Below are positions 40,253 through 50,536 of a stretch of DNA of 64,000 nucleotides, one piece after another. Each line of letters begins with the position of its first letter. Within the stretch, counting starts at the first letter, position 1. The translations under genes were made by a program, and so were the position numbers. The notes under the pieces were generated by a model. That model did no database searches. It saw only the letters and a list, made by a program, of their open reading frames with translations, and was not told the DNA's origin. Source of the stretch: Tritrichomonas musculus (lineage: Eukaryota; Parabasalia; Tritrichomonadida; Tritrichomonadidae); contig JAPFFF010000012.1 in the NCBI GenBank assembly GCA_039105265.1, positions 5,518,001 through 5,582,000 on the forward strand, in the 5' to 3' direction.

Positions 40253-40834
40253 TTAACGAAGAGCATCTGATGATGGCTGAAGAACAAATTCATCTTGCGG
40301 TTTTACTGAATAAATAATTCTCTTTATTTTGGAGACTTCTGAGTTCAAAAATTTACATAATTGATACTTGAATGATGTGAAATAAGGAAGCTCTTCATCT
40401 GAGTTTTGTTGATTTTGTGATTTTTCTTTCAACAAATTATATATAAATGACAAGGCAGCTTTTAATCCACTTCCTGATGAAATTGTTGGACACTTAATCA
40501 TTTCTTCAGCATTTTTAAAGGCTTCGGATGGAATAACTTGTTTGGTCCATCCATTTTGGAATTCAATATTATTGATATTTTGATTATTATGAAGATTGGT
40601 CTAATTCGATAAAATTTTGCTGATATTTAAATATTGTCTGACAAAATCTTTATAATGATCATTTTGGATTAATTCATTACATTTGACTTCTCTTGGTGCA
40701 AATAAGTCTCTTACTGAATAAACAGAATCACTAATATCAAACAATTCATCATTATTATTATAATTTGTATTATTGTTCTCCAACGTCAGCAAAGAATCGA
40801 GTGATTTAAGACAACGATCAGAGGCGGTGCTTCA
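40253..40834 (-). pseudogene. Relic of an unidentified gene
   Basis: One reading frame runs from about 40831 to the stop at 40253, broken by a single in-frame TAG near 40601. The pieces read ...SVYSVRDLFAPREVKCNELI and, after the stop, IEFQNGWTKQVIPSEAFKNA...ISSGSGLKAALSFIYNLLKE. No ATG opens the frame; the first piece begins after a TGA. Upstream, a different frame seems to continue the same product, which suggests an additional frameshift. I do not recognise the family. Confidence 0.45.
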
Positions 40835-40970
40835 TTCTGCATTGCGGGATATGATATTTCTTTTGTTTTTGCTGGAAGAGAACCACCACAAAACACGCCA
40901 AACAGAAGAATCATTGAAAAAGTTTCATTTCGAGCAAGTGATAAATTTTTGATTCAACAGGAAGAGAAGA

Positions 40971-41033
40971 AAAATTGACGTTTACTCATTCGGTGTTCTG
41001 CTTTTCTTCTTTGTCAGCGGAGGTGAAATGTGA
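40971..41033 (+). pseudogene. Kinase fragment (subdomain IX)
   Basis: KIDVYSFGVLLFFFVSGGEM followed by a stop matches the DVYSFGV(L/I)(L/V)(F/Y)E(L/I) helix F segment of TKL kinases. Nothing kinase-like is intact on either side, so this is a small relic. Confidence 0.5.
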
Positions 41034-41060
41034 ATCCAGAATGCTTATCTTCATGATCAA

Positions 41061-41104
<44 letters not shown>

Positions 41105-41303
41105 TTATTTATTTCATTCAAAAACTTAACATTTTTTGGTTGTTAACTTTACAATTGAATGAAGACTTAGAAAAAGGAGATTTTTAGATGAGAGCAGACA
41201 TTTTTCTAATCGATCATTGACAAATTGGATGCATAATTAGACACCTCAATAAACCAGATTATCTTTTAGCAAGGGAAGGATTTTCATAGAAAATGAAAAG
41301 CTT
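41034..41303. other. Intergenic region
   Basis: Holds the 39-base poly-A tract; no gene seen. Confidence 0.4.
41062..41100. repeat. Poly-A tract of 39 bases
   Basis: An uninterrupted run of A directly after a kinase relic. Length may be inexact in any assembly. Confidence 0.9.
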
Positions 41304-44300
41304 TCAGATATCTCCAAGACCTTCATAAAAAAGTTTGTTGATTTTTGGTCTTTTGTCTATGTATTCTATTTTTTTCTTTTCTGTTTGGTATTCAATTTTT
41401 TCTCCATAATAGACAAGATTGATGCCTTTCAATTTATTGTATGTTTTTTCATAATAAGCTGGATCATGAGTAAACTGGAATTTGATTTTGACATAGACAC
41501 GTTTCGCTAATTTACTGCCTCGTTCTTTGTCAATTTTTTCAAAATCTTTCTCAATCTCTGAAATATTCAAAGCTTCATATTTCTCGATCACAGCTAAGCA
41601 CAAAAGGTCAAGTGAGAACTCAATTTCGTTGATTGCTGATTTGACCAGCAACTCAATCGCTTTTGAAAGATCTGAGTTGTGGATTTCTTTATACAAGTGG
41701 AGATGCGCTAAATTAAACATCGCAACTGCATCTCCCTTCTGACGAATCGCTTCTTCAAAATATATAACTGAATTATATGGATTTGCAGATACACCCTTCC
41801 CTGTTTTGTAAATGATTCCAAGGTTGTTTTTAGCACTCGAGTGATCGAAGCATGACGCTTCCTTGAAGCAATGAATCGCTTTGTCAATGTCTGAGGTGAC
41901 ATACAGTCCTTCATAGTAAATGCTTCCCAGATAGAAATTCGCATCTGAGTGGTTTTGATTGGCTGCAAGAGTTAAAAAATAAATAGCTTTATTTATATCA
42001 CGTGAAATTACATCTCCGTTGTAATAAATAAATCCAAGATTAAATTGTGCATATGAATTATTTTGATTGGCTGCGAGAGAAAAATAATGAATAGCTTTAT
42101 CAATATCACGTGAAACTACATCTCCTTCGTAATAAATAAGTCCAAGATTATATTGTGCTCTTGAATTATTTTGATTGGCTGCGAGAGAAAAATAATGAAT
42201 AGCTTTATTTATATCACGTGAAATTACATCTCCTTCGTAATAAATAACTCCAAGATTAAATAGTGCATATGAGTAATTTTGATTGGCTGCGAGAGAATAA
42301 TAATGAATAGCTTTATCAATATCACGTGAAACTACATCTCCGTTGTAATAAATAACTCCAAGATTATATTGTGCATCTGAGTGATTTTGATTGGCTGCGA
42401 GAGAATAATAATGAATAGCTTTATCAATATCACGTGAAACGCCATATCCGTTGTAATAAATAACTCCAAGATTAAATTGTGCATCTGAGTCATTTTGATT
42501 GGCTGCGAGAGAAAAATAATGAATAGCTTTATTTATATCACGTGAAACTCCATCTCCTTCGTAATAAATATTTCCAAGATTAAATTGTGCATCTGAGTGA
42601 TTTTGATTGGCTGCGAGAGAAAAATAATGAATAGCTTTATCAATATCACGTGAAACGCCATATCCGTTGTCATAAATATTTCCAAGATTATATTGTGCAT
42701 TTGAGTGATTTTGATTGGCTGCGAGAGAAAAATAATGAATAGCTTTATTTATATCACGTGAAACTCCATCTCCTTTGTAATAAATATTTCCAAGATTAAA
42801 TTGTGCATATGAGTCATTTTGATTGGCTGCGAGAGAAAAATAACGAATAGCTTTATTTATATCACGTGAAACGCCATATCCGTTGTAATAAATAACTCCA
42901 AGATTAAATTGTGCATATGAGTCATTTTGATTGGCTGCGAGAGAAAAATAATGAATAGCTTTATCAATATCACGTGAAACGCCATATCCGTTGTAATAAA
43001 TATTTCCAAGATTAAATTGTGCATCTGAGTCATTTTGATTGGCTGCGAGAGAAAAATAATGAATAGCTTTATCAATATCACGTGAAACGCCATCTCCTTC
43101 GTAATAAATATTTCCAAGATTAAATTGTGCATCTGAGTGATTTTGATTGGCTGCGAGAGAAAAATAATGAATAGCTTTATCAATATCACGTGAAACGCCA
43201 TATCCGTTGTCATAAATATTTCCAAGATTAAATTGTGCATGTGAGTCATTTTGATTGGCTGCAAGAGAAAAATAATGAATAGCTTTATTTATATCACGTG
43301 AAACTCCATCTCCTTTGTAATAAATATTTCCAAGATTAAATTGTGCATTTGAGTCATTTTGATTGGCTGCAAGAGTTAAAAAATAAATAGCTTTATTTAT
43401 ATCACGTGAAATTACATCTCCTTCGTAATAAATAACTCCAAGATTAAATTGTGCATATGAGTGATTTTGATTGGCTGCGAGAGAAAAATAATGAATAGCT
43501 TTATTTATATCACGTGAAACTCCATCTCCTTTGTAATAAATAGATCCAAGATTAAATTGTGCATCTGAGTGATTTTGATTGGCTGCAAGAGTTAAAAAAT
43601 AAATAGCTTTATCAATATCACGTGAAACGCCATATCCGTTGTAATAAATAACTCCAAGATTAAATTGTGCATATGAGTGATTTTGATTGGCTGCGAGAGA
43701 ATAATAATGAATAGCTTTATCAATATCACGTGAAACTACATCTCCTTTGTAATAAATAACTCCAAGATTAAATTGTGCATCTGAGTGATTTTGATTGGCT
43801 GCGAGAGAATAATAATGAATAGCTTTATCAATATCACGTGAAACTCCATCTCCTTCGTAATAAATAACTCCAAGATTAAATTGTGCATATGAGTCATTTT
43901 GATTGGCTGCGAGAGAAAAATAATGAATAGCTTTATTAATATCACGTGAAACGCCATCTCCTTTGTCATAAATATTTCCAAGATTAAGTTGTGCTATTGA
44001 ATAATTTTGATTAGCTGCAAGAGAATAATAATGAATAGCTTTGGAAATATTTCGAGGTTGAAATATTTCTTTGAATGAAATATAGCCAAGTGAGAGTAGC
44101 AAATGATTTTCTGCATTTTTATCTGTTGATATTCCATCATTTATACTTTTATCATTTTCAATAACTATCATATCATGTATTTGAGAGTAATTTTCTTGAT
44201 AAAATGTTTTAATTAGTTCAAAACATTTGTCCATAATTAAGCATTCATTGGATTTGTGTATACATTCTGTGTCATTATGACTCAAATAATAAATAAGATT

Positions 44301-45998
44301 TCCTAGATAATAAATATTGGTTTGAGTAATGTTTTCTTTTGGTGGTGACAAATTTTCAAAATGTTTTGCCGATATTTCATAATGTTTTAAAATTGGTTCT
44401 TTGTCTTTGTCAATAATGATGTTGTTTGGAAACAAATATTCATATACTATTCCTTTAGATTTAAAGTATCCAATAGTCAACATTATTTTCAAAATAATGT
44501 TGCATTTTTCGTTATATGTTAATTTGTTCTTGTCATATTTATCTAATGTTTCTCCCTTAGTGTATTCAAATAAATAATATTTTTTATATTCTTCTCTTAC
44601 AATATATCCGTAATATCTATTCATGAGAGGGATATTTATTGTATTATATTTTTCTCTTTCTTTATCTTCTTCTGATTCATATGCTCTTTTCATTATCATT
44701 ATTTCTTCTCTTGGAATATAATATATCAATGAAGTTTCTTTCATTTGTTCAAATACTTCTTCTCTGATTATTATGAAACTTTCGTCTGGAATGTCATTAC
44801 TAATGATTATTTTATCATCTTCTTCATAATGTTTTGTTTCTCTATCATTATAACTTTTCTTAAGTAGAAATGAAATTATGCATCTGATAATCAGGTTAAA
44901 TAATGATCTAAATTCATTATTATCAATTTGAAAATGTTTTGAAAAAGTGGATATTTCATCGAGAAATTCTTGATTTCCATCTTTTAAATAGAAAATTTCT
45001 GATTCATTTTGCTTTGAAATGAAATCATTAATAAAATGTGTTTCTGATTTGATATTTTCTTTAATGATGATCAATTTATAATTAAAGCAAATAATTGAAT
45101 ATTTACTCTTATATACTTCACATTCATCAATTACAATAACGTTTGATTCTTTTTGAAATTCTGGATATTTTTCCTCTTGTTCATTGTTATCATCATAGTA
45201 ATAAAAGTTGAATTTATAAAGAATTTCTTGTAAATATTGATTTTTAACTTTAATATCATGCTTTTTAAAAGATTGCTGGAAATTATTAAAAATGCTGGAT
45301 ATATTTGAAATCATTGAATAAACATTGTCTAATTCTTTTTTTACTTGCTCTGAGATATTGCATTTTTCTATGATTCTCAAATATTTTTCCATCAAAAAAT
45401 TGTTCTTTTCATATTCTTTAATGTTCTTTAAAAAATATTTCATCATTTTGACCATCAATTCTGATATTTCTGGTCGTTCACTTGGCTCCTCTTTTGTGCA
45501 ATCCTCAATGATTTCTGATATTTCAAAAAGTTCTGGTTCAAATAGATTTGGATGACTTGATTTAGGTTTTTCTTCTTTAAAGATGTAATAAATTAGCTTG
45601 CCAACTGAGTAAATGTCTGCTTTAGTTGAAAATTGTTCCATTGATACAACTTCTGGGGCAATGTAATTACTTCCAAAATCTACTGTTTTATCTTTCCTTT
45701 TTCTTTCAAAGTCTGGAATCATTCGATCAAGATCAATGATTATTCCATTTTTGTTCTGATCAATGATGACGTTATTTGGCTTCAAATCTCGATAAATACA
45801 TTTTTGTGAATGGAAGTATTGAATTGTCAGCATGATTTCCATTATGATAATGTTTTTTTCAAAGGTATCTAGGTGTAGCTGCTTGATACTGTCAAGCGTG
45901 CAGTCGTCAATAAAGTCAATGACAAAGCTAATGTTGTCAGGCGTTCCATAAAATCGAGGCATAAAAGGATGCTGAAAAATACTATAATTATTTTTCAT
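41304..45998 (-). CDS. Double kinase-like protein with about 22 Sel1 repeats
   Basis: A 1,564-residue protein. Kinase-like domain 1 (about 1-195) starts abruptly at HPFMPRFYG, so the glycine loop, VAIK lysine and helix C are missing. It keeps YRD71LKPNN and has DLD in place of DFG, then APE. A middle region (about 200-440) follows. Kinase-like domain 2 (about 450-620) is dead (VYEYLFPNN, no DFG). Residues about 650-1420 are 22 Sel1 repeats of 36 residues, mostly (D/N)I(D/N)KAIHY(F/Y)SLAANQN.S.AQFNLG.IYY.GDGVSR, nearly identical at DNA level. A unique C-terminal tail ends in FYEGLGD. The codon before the ATG is TAG, so no longer N-terminus is possible. It is either an N-terminally truncated copy or a natural pseudokinase scaffold. 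A broken relative lies next door at 46925-50353. Confidence 0.85.
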   Translation of the reverse strand: MKNNYSIFQHPFMPRFYGTPDNISFVIDFIDDCTLDSIKQLHLDTFEKNIIIMEIMLTIQYFHSQKCIYRDLKPNNVIIDQNKNGIIIDLDRMIPDFERKRKDKTVDFGSNYIAPEVVSMEQFSTKADIYSVGKLIYYIFKEEKPKSSHPNLFEPELFEISEIIEDCTKEEPSERPEISELMVKMMKYFLKNIKEYEKNNFLMEKYLRIIEKCNISEQVKKELDNVYSMISNISSIFNNFQQSFKKHDIKVKNQYLQEILYKFNFYYYDDNNEQEEKYPEFQKESNVIVIDECEVYKSKYSIICFNYKLIIIKENIKSETHFINDFISKQNESEIFYLKDGNQEFLDEISTFSKHFQIDNNEFRSLFNLIIRCIISFLLKKSYNDRETKHYEEDDKIIISNDIPDESFIIIREEVFEQMKETSLIYYIPREEIMIMKRAYESEEDKEREKYNTINIPLMNRYYGYIVREEYKKYYLFEYTKGETLDKYDKNKLTYNEKCNIILKIMLTIGYFKSKGIVYEYLFPNNIIIDKDKEPILKHYEISAKHFENLSPPKENITQTNIYYLGNLIYYLSHNDTECIHKSNECLIMDKCFELIKTFYQENYSQIHDMIVIENDKSINDGISTDKNAENHLLLSLGYISFKEIFQPRNISKAIHYYSLAANQNYSIAQLNLGNIYDKGDGVSRDINKAIHYFSLAANQNDSYAQFNLGVIYYEGDGVSRDIDKAIHYYSLAANQNHSDAQFNLGVIYYKGDVVSRDIDKAIHYYSLAANQNHSYAQFNLGVIYYNGYGVSRDIDKAIYFLTLAANQNHSDAQFNLGSIYYKGDGVSRDINKAIHYFSLAANQNHSYAQFNLGVIYYEGDVISRDINKAIYFLTLAANQNDSNAQFNLGNIYYKGDGVSRDINKAIHYFSLAANQNDSHAQFNLGNIYDNGYGVSRDIDKAIHYFSLAANQNHSDAQFNLGNIYYEGDGVSRDIDKAIHYFSLAANQNDSDAQFNLGNIYYNGYGVSRDIDKAIHYFSLAANQNDSYAQFNLGVIYYNGYGVSRDINKAIRYFSLAANQNDSYAQFNLGNIYYKGDGVSRDINKAIHYFSLAANQNHSNAQYNLGNIYDNGYGVSRDIDKAIHYFSLAANQNHSDAQFNLGNIYYEGDGVSRDINKAIHYFSLAANQNDSDAQFNLGVIYYNGYGVSRDIDKAIHYYSLAANQNHSDAQYNLGVIYYNGDVVSRDIDKAIHYYSLAANQNYSYALFNLGVIYYEGDVISRDINKAIHYFSLAANQNNSRAQYNLGLIYYEGDVVSRDIDKAIHYFSLAANQNNSYAQFNLGFIYYNGDVISRDINKAIYFLTLAANQNHSDANFYLGSIYYEGLYVTSDIDKAIHCFKEASCFDHSSAKNNLGIIYKTGKGVSANPYNSVIYFEEAIRQKGDAVAMFNLAHLHLYKEIHNSDLSKAIELLVKSAINEIEFSLDLLCLAVIEKYEALNISEIEKDFEKIDKERGSKLAKRVYVKIKFQFTHDPAYYEKTYNKLKGINLVYYGEKIEYQTEKKKIEYIDKRPKINKLFYEGLGDI
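41784..44051 (-). repeat. 21 tandem 108-bp units (Sel1 array)
   Basis: Twenty-one units of exactly 108 bp run without a single length change from 44051 to 41784. Units 8-9 and 13-14 are nearly identical pairs, and LTLAANQN variants recur in units 5, 7 and 20, which points to duplication of blocks of units. A further diverged unit follows. Confidence 0.95.
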
Positions 45999-46497
45999 CT
46001 AAAAAAAACGTTTTGATTGCGGGTTTTGCTCATAATAAATGAAAATTTTGAATTTTTTTAAATTTGAAAGCTTATTTGGCTATGATTTTTTATTTATGCC
46101 CTGTTAAGAATTTCTGATATTCACAAGATTGCAAGACAAATATTTTGAAATAAAGAAACAAACAAAGATATTTTACTTCAAATCAAGAATCTTTTGAATA
46201 CTCCCAATTTGTGATAATAAACTAAGATTTTATATTTTGAAATCTTTTTGAGAAAAAAGATGTTTAATCACAGAAACCATCATATAAACCAATGAAAAAT
46301 GCATATAAAACATGCACATTAATAATATAAATTCCGTCAAAGAATCAAATAATCATTAATGATTATAAAAAGAATCTTATGCAAATAAATCAATGGCTGT
46401 AATTATTCAAATAACCATTTGATTCATTGACCGAATTAAAAAAATCATTTCTTCAAAAATAATATAATATAATATTTTACAACTGGAATTTTTTAAT
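45999..46497. other. Intergenic region
   Basis: A+T-rich. On the minus strand TCATTTA (46042-46036), about 38 bases before the ATG of the kinase-Sel1 gene, could be an Initiator. Nothing else seen. Confidence 0.4.
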
Positions 46498-46740
46498 TTA
46501 TTTGCAATTTTTAGATACTTTGTAAAGATCATTTGCCACAGTGCAAATTTTATCAAAAGGCTGAACTATCCTTTCGATTTCATTTAATATTTCTTTGGCT
46601 TCTCTCGGCATGACCTTTCTCTTGAACTCTTCTTCAGTTGCATGCCTGATCTCTTTTGAAGTTCTTTTTCCGATATCTTCTGGAGATATCTTTTTGAGTT
46701 TAATCACAGGATTTCTGAAAATATTTTTGAGCCAGCCCAT
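46498..46740 (-). CDS. Small hypothetical protein
   Basis: An 80-residue basic protein, MGWLKNIFRNPVIKLKKI... to ...DLYKVSKNCK, with mixed, non-repetitive composition and a real ATG and stop, unlike the random frames nearby. A predicted helical stretch (about 30-70) is amphipathic. There is no membrane segment. The family is not recognised. It could be a fragment of the kinase-Sel1 group, but I see no similarity to its neighbours. Confidence 0.5.
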   Translation of the reverse strand: MGWLKNIFRNPVIKLKKISPEDIGKRTSKEIRHATEEEFKRKVMPREAKEILNEIERIVQPFDKICTVANDLYKVSKNCK

Positions 46741-46924
46741 GTCTATATATATAAAAATGAAGCAAATCTGAAAAATTTGAAGTTAAAACTTTTTGAATGA
46801 AATCCAAAGAGATAAAACGAATTCAATTCTCAATTGAGAGAAAATAGGTGGAAAAATGTCTTACACTTATATTTTAAACTTATTTAAAGATTGAAATTAA
46901 TTCTAAGTATCTCTGTGCTAAATT

Positions 46925-49900
46925 TTGGAAGTGAAAAATTCTATGAATTTTGTTTTCAATCATTTTATCACTTTTCCAAAATTTTACTGCCATACTGCCA
47001 AGAAAAGATATTTTGTTATTGAATTCATAAATGATCAAAGATTGGAAAGCATTGATAAATTGAATTTGACCTATAAAGATAAGCTCAAGAGGTCGTTCAG
47101 TGAAGTGATTTTAACGTAACTTTTTACTTGCAATCAACTTTTTACCAAAAAATATTTAACAAAATTTCCAAAAAATTATATAATCATAATTTATAGGATT
47201 ATTCTGTTTTGTTAAATGTAAAATTGTAGTCAAATATGATTTTTTTATTTTTTGAAATAATATTAATCATTACTGATTTTATCTTTGAATTTTTAAGATT
47301 TGTAAGATTTAATACGATAAATTATATTATTATTCATATACTCGTTATAAATACCTTGAATCATTCTATTTAAATGATTATTGGTCTCTGAATTGCATTA
47401 TTAGATAATTTCAGTTTTTTGACATCAAACATCATTCACCGGTTTTTGGTATTTATTTTTTTGGTTAGTTATTGTAATATGATTTTATCTTCAACTTTTT
47501 AGGAAATTTCTTCCAGTCAATTTTGCATTATAAAATTGCATTTTAGATTCCTATACAATCATCTCCAAATTAAAGATTTTAATATATTTTAATATATCAA
47601 GAGTTCCTACAACTTTTAAACGCCCATTCAATTCAAACAGAAAACAATCATTTAGATGATTTGATCAGAAAAATAAATTTTCATTTTTCCACCCATGATA
47701 ATAATAATAATCTTTTTAGTCTATTTCAGCAAAGTTGTAAAAATAATATTGTTGTTATAGATGGATATTTCAAAAACATATCAAGTTATGAGTTCGATTT
47801 CGAATTTTTCCTTCTATTTACTAATAAAAATTTATTCATTATCAAAGAATCAGATCTATCACAATTTTTCACAAATAGTTCCAACATATCTTTTTATTTA
47901 GTATCTGATGATATTAAAGAATATAAAAAAATTCATGGTTTTCCTATTCAAACAACAGAAATTAATGATAATATAATATTGAAAGAAATTGAATCATTAT
48001 CAAAAAGTTTTAAATTTATAATCAACAATAAAAACGTCAAAAACGAAAAACAAATTTTAACCTTCTGGGATATAATAATACCAACGATATCAACTTTTCT
48101 AATAATAAAAGGTCATTTAAATTCAAAAATAGATCGAATTTTTCATTACAAAGAAATTTTTGACAAAAAAAATGACCAACTAGTGAAATATGATCCAAAA
48201 GAAATTATAGAATTGAGGAACATAGGTAGTGGGGCATCAGCATTTGTTTGTTTGATTTATCACATTCCAACACAAATAATTTTTTCTTGTCAATTTTTTC
48301 AAATTCAAGAATTGACAAGAAAACTTTTGAACGTGAAAAAGAGAATTATTTAAACGTTCATCACCCACTTCTCCCAACATTTCCAGGCACAACAGTCTAC
48401 CAACAATATGAAGGCACAATCATTGAGTATATTGAAGGGAATTCATTAAAAAAATATAAAAAAAATAATCTTGAAAAAAATGACAAATTAAAAATCATAT
48501 TTCAAATAATGATCGTCATTGAATATCTTCATTTTAACAATTACATTTATCGTGATTTAAAGCCAGATAATGTGATTATTGATGACGATAAAAACGCATT
48601 TCTGATTGATTTGGACAGAATGATTAAAAATTCATCACAAAAAGAAGAAAAAGATCACACAAGAGACTTTTTCTTCGATTTTCAAGCACCTGAACTTGCA
48701 CTTAATAAATTCACGAACAAAGTTGATATTTTTTCAATTGGAAAGATTATTAAATTTATGTTTTCTGATGAATTTACAAGTAATAATAAAAGTGAATATT
48801 TAGCATTGAAAGCTTTGAGTGAAGAATGCTATTCAGATGATGCAGATAGAAGGCCAAATATTTCGCAATTGATTGATCGTTTTTACTTGGATTTTTATTC
48901 AATGGAGAATCCAGTAGATGAATCAGATACAATTAAAACAAATGAAAATATTCACAATGATTCTTTCTTTCCTTATTGGTTTTTGCTTTCAGAAATTCAA
49001 CAGCCTGAAAGTAAGTATCAACTTGGACTTCTTTATGAAGAAGGGAAAATTGTCCCAAAAAACATAAACAAAGCATGGAATTACTATAGAATTGCAGCTG
49101 ATGAAGATATTTTAGAAGCACAATATAAATTTGGTAGTTTTCTAATAAATAACAAAGATTGTACCGATGAAGATGTTTTTAAAGCGATTCATTATTTTAC
49201 AAAAGAAGCTGAAAAAAATCATTGTGAATCACAGTTCTCGTTAGGAATGATATATTATGATTTTATTAATGTATGCGATGATATCAATAAAGCTGTGCAT
49301 TATATCACTCTTGCTGCAAATCAAAATCATAAAGAAGCGCAATATTTTCTTGGACGAATATATCACTGTAACTTTGTTGGATATCCAACTGACATAAATA
49401 TTTGCAGTATGTGAAGAAAGATATTGAAAAAAGGAATTCATTATTTGACCCTGGCTGCCAATCACAATAATGAACAAGCACAATATAATTTAGGTATTGT
49501 TTATTGTAATGAGCAATATATGTCATGTGATATAAACAAATCAATCTATTATATGACACTTGCTTCACGTAATGGTCATGAATATGCACAAGCAAAACTT
49601 GGAATCGATTACTATAAAGGTCAGATTGTTCAGCAGAATATTGAAAAAGCAATCTATTATTGTTCTCTTGCTTCTAAAAAGCATCATTTATATTCATTGT
49701 TTTTCATGGGAACACTTTATCTTGATGGAAAATATGTCAAGCAGGATATTGATAAAGCAATTCATTTTTACAAAGAAGGATCATCATTCAATTCTGGAAT
49801 ATGCAAAAATAATCTAGGTGTTATTTATAAAAACATTAAAAAAAACACAGGAAATGCATTTGAATATTTTAAAGAGGCGATCATTAAAGAAGACGATTAT

Positions 49901-50353
49901 ATAGCAATGTATAACCTAGCTCATATTTATTATTTTGGTGAAAAAGATATTCAAAAGTCAATTGAATTATTAATAAGAGCAGCAAATAAAAACTTCAAAT
50001 TTCCAATTTATATCCTCAGCTTAATATTTGTAAAGATTTTGCCAGTATTAACAATCGATGAAATTGCAAATGAAACATCTAAATATGGAAATATAAATGA
50101 AAAATTGAATAACAACATTTATTTGTATATTATGATTTCAAATTTGAAAGATGAATTAAGTTATCAGTCACATTATGCTTCGATTAAAAAAACTGATCTT
50201 ATATATGATTATGATTTTCATTCAGTAAGTTTCAATGATTTTGTACTAAAAAATAAAGATGACGGAACAAGTTACCGAAAAAAGATGATGATGAAGAATA
50301 TTGCTGATATTACAAAAAGTTTTTATGAAGGTTTTGGAATTGATGTATGTTAA
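46925..50353 (+). pseudogene. Broken kinase-Sel1 gene, relative of 41304-45998
   Basis: Pieces collinear with the protein at 41304-45998: kinase 1 start (HFITFPKFYCHTAKKRYFVIEFI) to 47087; then a 510-bp transposon fragment replacing the rest of kinase 1; then the middle domain (EFLQLLN...KINFHFSTHD... from 47601); a second kinase with IGSGASAFV, YRDLKPDN and DLDR; and about 9 Sel1 repeats. Defects are loss of about 200 codons at the insertion, a one-base frameshift near 48290-48310 between the glycine loop and helix C, and a disrupted repeat near 49390-49440, where a TGA and a second shift interrupt a YVKKDIEK sequence that belongs to another frame. The first ATG is lost as well. Residual conservation suggests recent decay. 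Some single-base defects in A/T runs could be sequencing error; the insertion cannot be. Confidence 0.85.
47088..47597 (+). mobile_element. Truncated copy of the 33081-34272 element
   Basis: Starts with the same AGAGGTCGTTCAGTGAAGTG terminus and follows 33081-33590 with only scattered differences, stopping in an A+T repeat. The other terminal repeat is missing. The fragment is bounded by CAAGAG on both sides (47086-47091, overlapping the terminus, and 47598-47603). It lies inside the broken kinase-Sel1 gene. Confidence 0.9.
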
Positions 50354-50536
50354 TATATATTACTTTCATTGTTATTTTTTCTATTGTTTGTTTTTTTTAA
50401 TTCATCTTGCTTTGAAATAAAAGATATAACTTCTTCTTTTTTTTTTTTTAGATATCAATTTTGATACCAGATTTACAAATTTTCAAAAAATAAAAAGCAT
50501 TCATTTGAATTTAAAGTTGACTTATCGATAAGTCAA
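50354..50536. other. Short intergenic region
   Basis: A+T-rich with T and A runs; nothing recognised. Confidence 0.4.

Noticed and set aside
42857-43981. Frames of 81-135 codons within the Sel1 array in another frame
   Set aside because: Shadow translation of the 108-bp repeat.
41784-44051. CRISPR-like array because of 108-bp periodicity
   Set aside because: Continuous coding Sel1 repeats in a eukaryotic gene, with no alternating unique spacers.
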